A DNA stretch of 53,332 bases from JANXDG01 sp964521665 (lineage in GTDB: Bacteria > Elusimicrobiota > Endomicrobiia > DTEH01): NCBI GenBank assembly GCA_964521665.1, contig CAZFSG010000004.1, positions 1 through 53,332 on the forward strand. The letters run 5' to 3'. Both the position numbers and the translations under genes were made by a program. Shown piece by piece: positions 1 to 6,594 of this stretch (position 1 is its first letter; each line of letters starts with the position of its first letter). Under the pieces are notes generated by a model, which was given only the letters and a program-made list of their open reading frames with translations, was not told the DNA's origin and ran no database searches.

Positions 1-17
1 ATGGGAAATAATAAAAG

Positions 18-662
18 ATGAGTTTACAAAAATTATTTAAAATATTAGTATCTATAATTCTACTTTTAATAACAATACAAATGAATGCTGAAATAAAAGA
101 TGTCCATACTATAATAAGAACACGACGTAGTATTAGACGATATAAACAAACTCCGGTCCCTTTTGAAATACTTAAACAAATTGTTTATGATGCTACATTA
201 GCACCATCAGCGTCAAACAAACAACCATGGGAGTTTATTATTGTCACTGAAGAAAAAAATCGGAAGGTTATTTTTGACAACATATACTGGCTTACTTCTG
301 CTGGCAAACCACCAAAAGAAAATCAGCCTCAAGCATATATTATTGTTTTAGGTAATCCACAAATAAGTAAAGAATACATTTATGATTGTTCCGCTGCAAT
401 ACAAAACATTTTGTTATCAGCTTGGGGATATGGTATAGGTAGTTGTTGGATTGGCTCAATTAACAGAGAAGAAATATACAAAAATTTTGCTATACCTCAA
501 CATCTAAAAATTGTTGCAATTATTTCTTTAGGTTATCCTGATGAACAGCCAGAAATAGAAGTAAGTAAAGATACTAAAAACCTTACTCCATATAAGAAAC
601 AACAAAAACTTGTTGTTCCTAAACGACCTTTAGCAGAAGTTCTTCATATTGAAAAATATTAA
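18..662 (+). CDS. Nitroreductase-family protein with N-terminal signal/anchor segment
   Basis: A 214-aa protein. Residues ~30-200 look like the FMN-dependent nitroreductase fold: an RRSIRRYK box near the start, APSASNKQPWEF (the usual Ser/Asn/Gln FMN-contact region), and a later GYGIGSCWIG stretch followed by LGYPDEQP. Family members reduce nitroaromatics, quinones or flavins with NAD(P)H. Unusually, residues 1-24 (Lys, then ILVSIILLLITI, then a possible MNA cleavage site) look like a signal peptide or membrane anchor, so it may act outside the cytoplasm. A downstream ATG at 81 would remove this segment, but I see no Shine-Dalgarno there. The start at 18 overlaps a TGA at 19-21 (ATGA), suggesting coupling to a gene that ends at the window edge. 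It converges on the next gene, sharing TTAA. The family call is firm; the location is inferred. Confidence 0.85.
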   Translation: MSLQKLFKILVSIILLLITIQMNAEIKDVHTIIRTRRSIRRYKQTPVPFEILKQIVYDATLAPSASNKQPWEFIIVTEEKNRKVIFDNIYWLTSAGKPPKENQPQAYIIVLGNPQISKEYIYDCSAAIQNILLSAWGYGIGSCWIGSINREEIYKNFAIPQHLKIVAIISLGYPDEQPEIEVSKDTKNLTPYKKQQKLVVPKRPLAEVLHIEKY

Positions 663-2056
663 TTTACAAATTTATAGTTTTCTAATTTAAACCCACAATT
701 TGGTTCCCAACAGTATCCTTTCTCATAATGTGACCAACAATTTAAATCTTCTTCTTTATCAATACCAGTCAAAATTAAATCTGAGTAAAGTCTTACATAA
801 AAATTTGCTCGTGAAGCAGCATCATATTTGTACCACGTATCTCCCCAGCCATAATTGCGTTCATATTTGCTTCTAACAAGACCTGCAATATGTTTTGGAT
901 GCCAACCAAGTTTTAACAACACTCGTGTCAATGTTTGTAAATTCGTTGGTTTTAACAGATGATCATTGGGATGTTCTAAACAATGACGAACACATAACGG
1001 TAAAATTTTTGTCTCAAACCTGTCATAAGTTCTCCACCATATGTTAGGATCGTCATGTTCACAAGAATCAAATTGTTTATGTATTTTATATAGATGAGAT
1101 GATTTGTAATCTTCTAACAAAATATCTAACCCATCACCACTGTCAGGGATCTTGCACGAAATTTTCTCTGCTAAATCCACTACTTTTTTTATATCAGTCC
1201 TTGTTTTTACAACTTCTTCAAAATTATTAAAATACTGTTCTACATTATTCTCTCTCACCAAAACTACAAATGGTGGAATGTTCTGTGTAGTAAGTTTAAA
1301 TTTATGATATATTCTATGTTTTTGATATACAGAGAAAGGAACACGAACGTCCCTCATATAAATAGGGTCTGCATACATTGACAAATCCAAAGATATTGCC
1401 TCTTTGTTTTTATTACCTATACTTACATCACTATATACTACTGGTAAACCTTTATAATCTTTTAGTTGGTTAAAAAGTTTATAACAAATAAATTCTATTA
1501 TTCTGCCTGCTGTGTGAAATGCTAAACCCACTTCTTCTGGGACAGTTTTTTTCCGCCGAACAGATGTGCTATTATATTTACCTTTTAATGTTGGCTCTAA
1601 ATATCCTAAAGATAAAAGTTTAGAAAATAATTTGTCAGTAAATTTTAATTTGAATACAAAATGATAACCTTGCCCTGTCTGTATTGAGATATAATTTAAC
1701 TTGTATCTTTGATATATGCTTTTTAGTCGTTGATAAATCTCTTCAAGTTTATAATAAACATCATACGGTTTAAAATATGCCTCTGCTGGATATAAATGAT
1801 TATAATACTCAAAATCTAAAACAAAAATTACTGCCTCCCTGTCCCAAACAGACCTAAAAATATCTGCTCCTATATCAAATAACCAAAATATCTTATCATT
1901 CGGTACCGACAAAAAAAATTCATTATTTGTTATCCCTTCTTTAACACCAACTAAATATTCACAGGTAAATTTAGATGGTTCACAATCTTCAGCACCACAG
2001 TACTCAGCAATTTTTTTGCGCACTATAGGTGTTTTATAATAATTCTGTACATCCAT
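659..2056 (-). CDS. Putative archaeo-eukaryotic primase (AEP)-like protein with terminal Cys clusters
   Basis: A 465-aa protein not recognised by name. It carries motifs in the order expected of AEP-superfamily primase-polymerases: motif I VLDFE (D81, E83), motif II TGQGYHFVF (H132, compare the SGxxGYH of archaeal PriS), and a possible motif III around AGRIIEF (R185, E188). Residues ~365-430 resemble a PriCT-like helical module (TNLQTLTRVLLKLGWHPKHIAGL). The C-terminus has a zinc-type array C440-x2-H443-x5-C449-x4-C454, and the N-terminus has C20, C25 and C32. It could prime or extend DNA in repair or replication of a mobile element. Its ATG overlaps the stop of the upstream Crp-like gene by one base (TAATG), so the two are probably translated together. 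The AEP call rests on motifs only. Confidence 0.55.
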   Translation of the reverse strand: MDVQNYYKTPIVRKKIAEYCGAEDCEPSKFTCEYLVGVKEGITNNEFFLSVPNDKIFWLFDIGADIFRSVWDREAVIFVLDFEYYNHLYPAEAYFKPYDVYYKLEEIYQRLKSIYQRYKLNYISIQTGQGYHFVFKLKFTDKLFSKLLSLGYLEPTLKGKYNSTSVRRKKTVPEEVGLAFHTAGRIIEFICYKLFNQLKDYKGLPVVYSDVSIGNKNKEAISLDLSMYADPIYMRDVRVPFSVYQKHRIYHKFKLTTQNIPPFVVLVRENNVEQYFNNFEEVVKTRTDIKKVVDLAEKISCKIPDSGDGLDILLEDYKSSHLYKIHKQFDSCEHDDPNIWWRTYDRFETKILPLCVRHCLEHPNDHLLKPTNLQTLTRVLLKLGWHPKHIAGLVRSKYERNYGWGDTWYKYDAASRANFYVRLYSDLILTGIDKEEDLNCWSHYEKGYCWEPNCGFKLENYKFVN

Positions 2057-2718
2057 TATTGTGACAATTTTTTAAGTTTGTATTCATCAACAACTACAAT
2101 TTTATTTTTTTCTCGTCGCACCACACCAATCTTTTCTAACAATGATACCATCCTTGATACAGTTTCCCGCGATGAAGCAACTTTTTGTGCAATTGTTTTT
2201 ATATCATCTACAACCTTTCTATGTTCCATATTATTCACTATTTCTTTACATACTCGTTGAAAAACTGATTTAAAAACTAAATCTTTAATCTCCGTATCTG
2301 TTTGTAAAAGGCGTGTAATTAACAAATTTATAATTTTTATCAAAACATCTTTAGAAATCAATTTTTTAAAATCTTTGTTTTTTATAACACCTATAATAGA
2401 ATCTTCAACTGCCACACAATTTGCAGATCTGTATTTTATAAAAAACCCTATCTCGCCAAAAATATCACCACTGCTAAGTTCTTTTACTATAAACCGTTTT
2501 TTGTTTTGTTCAAAATACACTTGTACTTTACCTGAAAGTAAAACAAAAATATCCTGTCCTTTGTATTGTTCAGCAATAATCTTTTCACCTTTATTAAATT
2601 TATAACATTTTATTACTTTTGCAACTTTGTTAATAAACTTTTTATCAAGACCAGAAAATAAAATTGTGTGGTGTAATACAGAAATAACTGTTTTTTTATC
2701 AACAACAATTTCTTGCAT
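2056..2718 (-). CDS. Crp/Fnr-family transcriptional regulator
   Basis: A 220-aa protein. Residues ~15-130 form a cyclic-nucleotide-binding (cupin) domain with FVLLSGKVQVYF, the GDIFGEIGFF turn and the RSANCVAVED strand. Residues ~135-160 are a linking helix, and ~170-215 a Crp-type winged helix (IKTIAQKVASSRETVSRMVSLLEKIGVV). There is no cluster of N-terminal cysteines, so it is not an obvious FNR Fe-S sensor. The ligand is unknown because the phosphate-binding Arg-Ser of true CRP is only partly matched. It lies 5 nt after the DUF502 gene and is translationally coupled to the primase-like gene downstream (TAATG). It is a DNA-binding activator or repressor, possibly of its own operon. Confidence 0.9.
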   Translation of the reverse strand: MQEIVVDKKTVISVLHHTILFSGLDKKFINKVAKVIKCYKFNKGEKIIAEQYKGQDIFVLLSGKVQVYFEQNKKRFIVKELSSGDIFGEIGFFIKYRSANCVAVEDSIIGVIKNKDFKKLISKDVLIKIINLLITRLLQTDTEIKDLVFKSVFQRVCKEIVNNMEHRKVVDDIKTIAQKVASSRETVSRMVSLLEKIGVVRREKNKIVVVDEYKLKKLSQ

Positions 2719-2723
2719 ATTTT

Positions 2724-3338
2724 TTATAAATATTTTTCTATCTCTTCTTTTGAACCTACTGCTATACCACCTGAAACAATTATCTTTAACGCTTCTTCAA
2801 CAGAAAGCGAAGTATATCTTACATCTTGTTTTGGGAAAAAAACAAGATAGCCAGTTGTAGGATTTGGAGTTGACGGAATAAATACCCCAACTTTATCTTC
2901 AGTTTGTATTGTTGCAACACCTAACGAAAAAACTCCTTGCCTCGGATATTCTATTATCACAACTTTGTTACCCTGTATTCCTTTGTATTCAGTAAAAAAG
3001 TTTATCAATTTTTTTGTTGACAAATAGATTTCGTTAACTATTGGAATTTTTAAAACTGTTGTTTCTATCATTTTCAAAATTTTTCTACCAAAAATAGTAT
3101 CTGCTATCACACCTAATAAATAAAATAATAATATTGAAATAAAAAAACCTATGGTTCTTATTAACAGAGGACTTTCAGGTAAATCAAAAATAAACAACAA
3201 TGTTTTAATAAATGGCGAGGTAATATTAGAGATGAGTTTTATAAACATCCATATAATAAACAAAGTTATCCATATCGGAATAAATAAAATTATACCAGTA
3301 ATAAAATGTTTTCTAAAAGAAACTTTTTTGATGTTCAT
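2724..3338 (-). CDS. DUF502 family membrane protein
   Basis: A 204-aa protein with two strong transmembrane segments (residues ~11-37 and ~60-85), followed by a soluble domain carrying the DUF502 signatures: KIPIVNEIYLSTKKLINFF, VFIPSTPNPTTGYLVFFPKQDV, and the C-terminal SVEEALKIIVSGGIAVG. Length and architecture fit the family, whose biochemical role is not established; it is found in the inner membrane of many bacteria. The start overlaps the stop of the preceding barrel gene by 4 nt (ATGA), and it is followed after 5 nt by the Crp-like regulator, so it belongs to that operon. Confidence 0.85.
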   Translation of the reverse strand: MNIKKVSFRKHFITGIILFIPIWITLFIIWMFIKLISNITSPFIKTLLFIFDLPESPLLIRTIGFFISILLFYLLGVIADTIFGRKILKMIETTVLKIPIVNEIYLSTKKLINFFTEYKGIQGNKVVIIEYPRQGVFSLGVATIQTEDKVGVFIPSTPNPTTGYLVFFPKQDVRYTSLSVEEALKIIVSGGIAVGSKEEIEKYL

Positions 3339-3733
3339 TTAAATATATATCTTATCCCTATTGATGGTGCAATACCCACTGCAGTCGTAGGTAATAGGTC
3401 TACATATGGTGCAATTTTAAAAAAAATTTCAAATGGTATATCAGCAAAAATATACTCTATCCCAATTACAAAACGTAGCCCAATATTTGTATCATCTTCA
3501 GTATCTTCAAGTTTTAATCCTATACCGTAAAATACTGGTAGTTTTCCAGTAAGTTCTTTAGAAGTAATTTTTTCATAGTTATATTTTAAAAAATCACAGT
3601 GTAGGTATAAATACTGTGGTTTAGAAGCAAAATTCGTAACAAAGTCATATACAAAATCTTTCCTTTGTTGAATCTTCAATGACAAACCAGTTGGATTACC
3701 TAAAGAAATACCAAAAGAAAAACTTCCATATGC
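3335..3733 (-). CDS. Outer-membrane beta-barrel-like protein (DUF3996-like), 5' part lost in gap
   Basis: 132 C-terminal residues are visible; the 5' end is missing in the N run. The visible part begins near YGSFSFGISLGNPTGLSLK and continues as alternating amphipathic strands (LYLHCDFLKYNY, GIGLKLED, NIGLRFVIGIEYIF, FEIFFKIAPYVDL, TAVGIAPSIGIRYIFK). It ends in an aromatic-hydrophobic strand, as outer-membrane barrels do. The GNPTGLSLK box recalls DUF3996-type barrels of diderm bacteria. Its stop overlaps the DUF502 start (ATGA). A continuous frame appears to join it to GrpE across the N run, but that is an artefact because the gap length is arbitrary. Confidence 0.6.
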   Translation of the reverse strand, partial: AYGSFSFGISLGNPTGLSLKIQQRKDFVYDFVTNFASKPQYLYLHCDFLKYNYEKITSKELTGKLPVFYGIGLKLEDTEDDTNIGLRFVIGIEYIFADIPFEIFFKIAPYVDLLPTTAVGIAPSIGIRYIFK

Positions 3734-3833
3734 NNNNNNNNNNNNNNNNNNNNNNNNNNNNNNNNNNNNNNNNNNNNNNNNNNNNNNNNNNNNNNNNNNN
3801 NNNNNNNNNNNNNNNNNNNNNNNNNNNNNNNNN
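3734..3833. other. Assembly gap (100 N)
   Basis: Exactly 100 undetermined bases, the usual placeholder for a scaffold gap of unknown length. It separates a 3'-truncated grpE from a 5'-truncated barrel gene, so at least two gene ends, and possibly whole genes, are missing here. Confidence 0.98.
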
Positions 3834-4273
3834 TGTGGATTAACTTGTTTGTTTAAACAATCAATTTTAGATATACCTTCTTTAACAAGAAAATTTTCAA
3901 ATTCTTTATATAAAATATTCAATCCGTCAAAAATTTGTGTTAATTCTTTTGTTTTTTCAAAATCAATCTTTTGCAAACTTTCAATAGCAACTTTGAACAT
4001 TTCATATAAATAAATAATTTTTTCAAACACAGCAATTTTACCTAACAAAAATTTTTGTTGTTTTTCTTTTTCAACACGTTTCCTAAAATTGTCAAACTCT
4101 GCTTTAAGATATAAAATTTGTTTATTAAGTTCCTTATTTTTTTCTTCAAGTTGTGTAATTCGTTCAATTTTTTCTCGCATTGCCTCTTTTATAATTTCTT
4201 CTTCAGAAAGTTTTTCCTCTCGTGCAAGTTCTATAATTTCTTCAATTTCTTTATTTAATTTATCTTTTTCCAT
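3834..4273 (-). CDS. grpE: Nucleotide exchange factor GrpE (3' end lost in gap)
   Basis: About 146 N-terminal residues are visible before the N run. GrpE is the nucleotide-exchange factor for the Hsp70 chaperone DnaK. The long Glu/Lys-rich coiled coil (residues ~1-75) leads into the diagnostic YLKAEFDNFRKRVEKEK, then FEKIIYLYEMFKVAIES and LNILYKEFENFLVKEGI, which match the helical dimer and the start of the beta domain. The final beta domain is missing. It starts 5 nt after the udp stop, so it shares that transcript. dnaK and dnaJ are not seen in this window; they could lie in the gap or elsewhere. Confidence 0.88.
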
Positions 4274-4278
4274 AATTT

Positions 4279-5052
4279 TTATCCTTTGTTATAAAAATCT
4301 AAAATTTTTATTGCTTCTAAAGCAACTTTTATTGCTTCCTCAACACCAACTTTTTTCACTACAGGATTTTTAGACCAAGTTGAACCTATTATTGCTAAAA
4401 CTTCGCCTACTAAAAGGTTTCTTATACTGCTAATAACGAACAATGCTGACGATTCCATAGAAGTTGCTAAAACATTACTTCTTTGCCATACTTTCCACAA
4501 AAATTCGTTGTATTCTTTCATTGGCAATATATTACTATCTTCACCAAATTCCTCTGTATAAAACGCATCTTTACAATGTACAATACCAACATGATATTTA
4601 TATTTTAGTTTTTTTGCTGCTTCAATTAGCGCATTTACTACTTCAACAGTAGCAACAGCAGGATATGACAAAGGGACATATTGTCTTGAAGTACCATCTT
4701 CACGAACCGCTGCTAAACTTATCACAATATCACCAAGTTTAACATGTTTTTGCAGAGAACCAGCAGTACCTACACGAATAAAAACTTTCCCACCTATATT
4801 CGCTAGTTCTTCAATACAAATAGCTGCTGATGGGCAACCAATACCTGTAGATGTAGTTGCTATCTTTATTTTTTTACCATCATACCCTTCAATATATCCA
4901 CAAAATGTTCTAAATTCTCTGTTAAACGCTACCTCTTTGGCATCAATAAAAAATTTTGCAATAAGTTCTGTCCTTTTAGGATCACCAGGTAGAATAACAT
5001 ACTTTCCTATATCACCTTTTTTTAATCCTATATGATATTGAACCTTTTGCAT
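4279..5052 (-). CDS. udp: Uridine phosphorylase-like nucleoside phosphorylase
   Basis: A 257-aa protein of the PNP/UDP phosphorylase family. These enzymes split nucleosides with phosphate into base and ribose-1-phosphate for salvage. Visible landmarks are YVILPGDPKRTELIAKF (phosphate-binding Gly and Arg), STGIGCPSAAICIEEL, RVGTAGSL, and SMESSALFVIS (the Met-Glu that contacts ribose). Length fits the hexameric class. The sequence resembles uridine phosphorylase more than purine nucleoside phosphorylase, but substrate choice cannot be settled from motifs. It is the first clear gene after a 140-bp spacer and probably heads the udp-grpE transcript. Confidence 0.85.
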   Translation of the reverse strand: MQKVQYHIGLKKGDIGKYVILPGDPKRTELIAKFFIDAKEVAFNREFRTFCGYIEGYDGKKIKIATTSTGIGCPSAAICIEELANIGGKVFIRVGTAGSLQKHVKLGDIVISLAAVREDGTSRQYVPLSYPAVATVEVVNALIEAAKKLKYKYHVGIVHCKDAFYTEEFGEDSNILPMKEYNEFLWKVWQRSNVLATSMESSALFVISSIRNLLVGEVLAIIGSTWSKNPVVKKVGVEEAIKVALEAIKILDFYNKG

Positions 5053-5192
5053 AAATTTATATTATTTGGTGTTTTTAATAAAAACCCACTCCTGTAAATC
5101 CCCTCTTATTAGAGGAAACATCTATTTGCACCCTCATATTTTTTAGTATTCTTAAATCTGTAGAAAAACTTTTTTGCTTTTTTTCACCTTTC

Positions 5193-5378
5193 TTACATTT
5201 CATCTTGTTGTTTTTGTTCCTCTTCAGTAGTTTGTGATTTTGACACAGATGTTGAATTTTGTATTTGTTGTTGCATTTGTTGTTTAGCCAACAATTTTTT
5301 CTTTTTTAATCTACGTTTCCATTTTCTTCTAATCTCAAGTTTTCTTCTTTTTTGTTTACTTTTACATCTATGTGTCAT
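5193..5378 (-). CDS. Small Lys/Arg-rich hypothetical protein
   Basis: A 61-aa protein of unknown function. Residues 1-32 are almost solid Lys and Arg (HRCKSKQKRRKLEIRRKW and onward), and the second half is Gln/Ser/Glu-rich and likely disordered. It is probably real: its ATG overlaps the HIT-gene stop by 4 nt (ATGA) and has a good ribosome site (GGAGG, 5 nt before the ATG) inside the end of the HIT gene. The charge pattern suggests binding to RNA or DNA, perhaps at the ribosome, but no family is recognised. A 140-bp spacer without a clear terminator follows. Confidence 0.65.
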   Translation of the reverse strand: MTHRCKSKQKRRKLEIRRKWKRRLKKKKLLAKQQMQQQIQNSTSVSKSQTTEEEQKQQDEM

Positions 5379-5860
5379 AACATCCTCCCAATTCCATCTT
5401 TCAAAATTTTATATGTCTTTTGCAAACTTTCACTAATAACTTTTGTATCAGAAACAACAGGCATAAAATTTGTATCTCCAAACCAGCGTGGAACAATGTG
5501 TACATGAAGATGTTTTTCTACACCAGCACCTGCTGCTCTACCAAGATTTATCCCTATATTACAACCATCAATTTTATATATTTTTTTCAACACTTTTACC
5601 ATTTTGCGAACCAAATCAAAAAGTTCATATAATTCATCTTTTGAAAGAACTTCTAAATCTCCAACATGTCTATACGGTGCTACCATAAGATGAGCATTAG
5701 TATACGGATATAAATTTAACATCACAAAATTGTATTTACTTCTGTAAAGAACAAGATTTTTTTTATCATTTTTAGATTTTATTTTACTACAAAAAATACA
5801 ACTTTTATGTTTTCTACTTTTAACAAATTTTGCTCTCCATGGTGCCCAAAGTAAGTTCAT
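5375..5860 (-). CDS. HIT-family nucleotide hydrolase/transferase
   Basis: A 161-aa protein with the histidine-triad motif HLHVHIVPRW (residues ~117-126). The second His of the triad is the nucleophile that takes nucleotidyl groups in dinucleoside-polyphosphate or AMP-ester hydrolysis. The N-terminus LWAPWRAKFV plus CIFC (a zinc half-site) matches the bacterial HIT branch annotated as AP4A phosphorylase/ATP adenylyltransferase-like. It has a strong ribosome site (AGGAG, 4 nt before the ATG) and overlaps batE upstream and the small basic gene downstream by 4 nt each, so it is co-expressed with the end of the Bat operon. Confidence 0.88.
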   Translation of the reverse strand: MNLLWAPWRAKFVKSRKHKSCIFCSKIKSKNDKKNLVLYRSKYNFVMLNLYPYTNAHLMVAPYRHVGDLEVLSKDELYELFDLVRKMVKVLKKIYKIDGCNIGINLGRAAGAGVEKHLHVHIVPRWFGDTNFMPVVSDTKVISESLQKTYKILKDGIGRML

Positions 5861-6594
5861 AACACTCCTATCTTATCCTTTCTTATCCACCCTTGAACCT
5901 TATCTTGTAATAAATATACTGCGTAATAATTCCCTCTTTCAGACAAGATAACAACTTTTTTTGCTTCAGTTATAGCAACAGATTTTGTAAAAGGATTTTC
6001 TTCAGGCGCAGATAATAAGTTTATAGGTTCCAACACAATACCTGTCATTTTAAGTTCTACATTTAATTTTAATATGCCAAGTGTCAAAAAACATATAAAT
6101 AATACAAAACTAATCCTTTTTATCCAACGAATAAAACTCAGGTCTATAAAAATTTTTGTAATCAAACTTCCAAAAAACATTAAATTAAATAAAAACATAA
6201 TGATAAAAATTTCTTTCAAAGATAACAAATTAACAATTTGTGTTAAAAATCCTTCTTCTGATAAATTATTTGTTAGTTTTTTAACATACTGAAGATTATA
6301 ATTTATATCTTTATCATGATAGTTACTTTTTTTTGCAAGTTCAAAATAATATCTTGCATAACCAAGCCTGTTCTCTTTAAAATAACAACATCCTATGTTG
6401 TAAAGTACTTCAGCAGATATTTTGTTATGTTTAGAAAGAAAGTTGTTTAATTCTAAAAATTTTTCTCTTGCAGAGACAAAATCTGCTTTATTATAAAATT
6501 CTATACCTTGTTGGAACAACTGTTGCTCACTAAAAACGAAATTTCTGACCAATAATAAAACAATTAAAAATTTAATACTTTTTTTGTAGTTCAT
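5857..6594 (-). CDS. batE: BatE-like TPR/SH3 membrane protein
   Basis: About 245 aa. It starts with a signal-like helix (FLIVLLLVRNFVFS). Residues ~25-110 contain two to three tetratricopeptide repeats (QGIEFYNKADFVSAREKF; NIGCCYFKENRLGYARYYFELA), followed by two membrane segments (~125-150 and ~158-178). A C-terminal SH3-like module has VILSERGNYYAVYLLQDKVQGWIRKDKI. This is the BatE layout of Bacteroides aerotolerance operons. I choose the ATG at 6594 over an in-frame TTG at 6600; either start lies inside the end of batD, a 23-29 nt overlap. It closes the Bat cluster before the HIT gene. Confidence 0.8.
   Translation of the reverse strand: MNYKKSIKFLIVLLLVRNFVFSEQQLFQQGIEFYNKADFVSAREKFLELNNFLSKHNKISAEVLYNIGCCYFKENRLGYARYYFELAKKSNYHDKDINYNLQYVKKLTNNLSEEGFLTQIVNLLSLKEIFIIMFLFNLMFFGSLITKIFIDLSFIRWIKRISFVLFICFLTLGILKLNVELKMTGIVLEPINLLSAPEENPFTKSVAITEAKKVVILSERGNYYAVYLLQDKVQGWIRKDKIGVL

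Noticed and set aside
1..21. End of an upstream plus-strand gene (reading to TGA at 19-21)
   Set aside because: Only six codons are visible; the ATGA overlap is suggestive, but too little remains to call a gene.
3335..4273. Continuous 312-codon frame joining GrpE and a beta-barrel protein
   Set aside because: It is open only because it runs through a 100-N placeholder; the two halves belong to unrelated families and the real gap length is unknown.
5102..5115. CCTCT-TATT-AGAGG hairpin as terminator upstream of udp
   Set aside because: Only 5 bp and no T-run follows on the minus strand.
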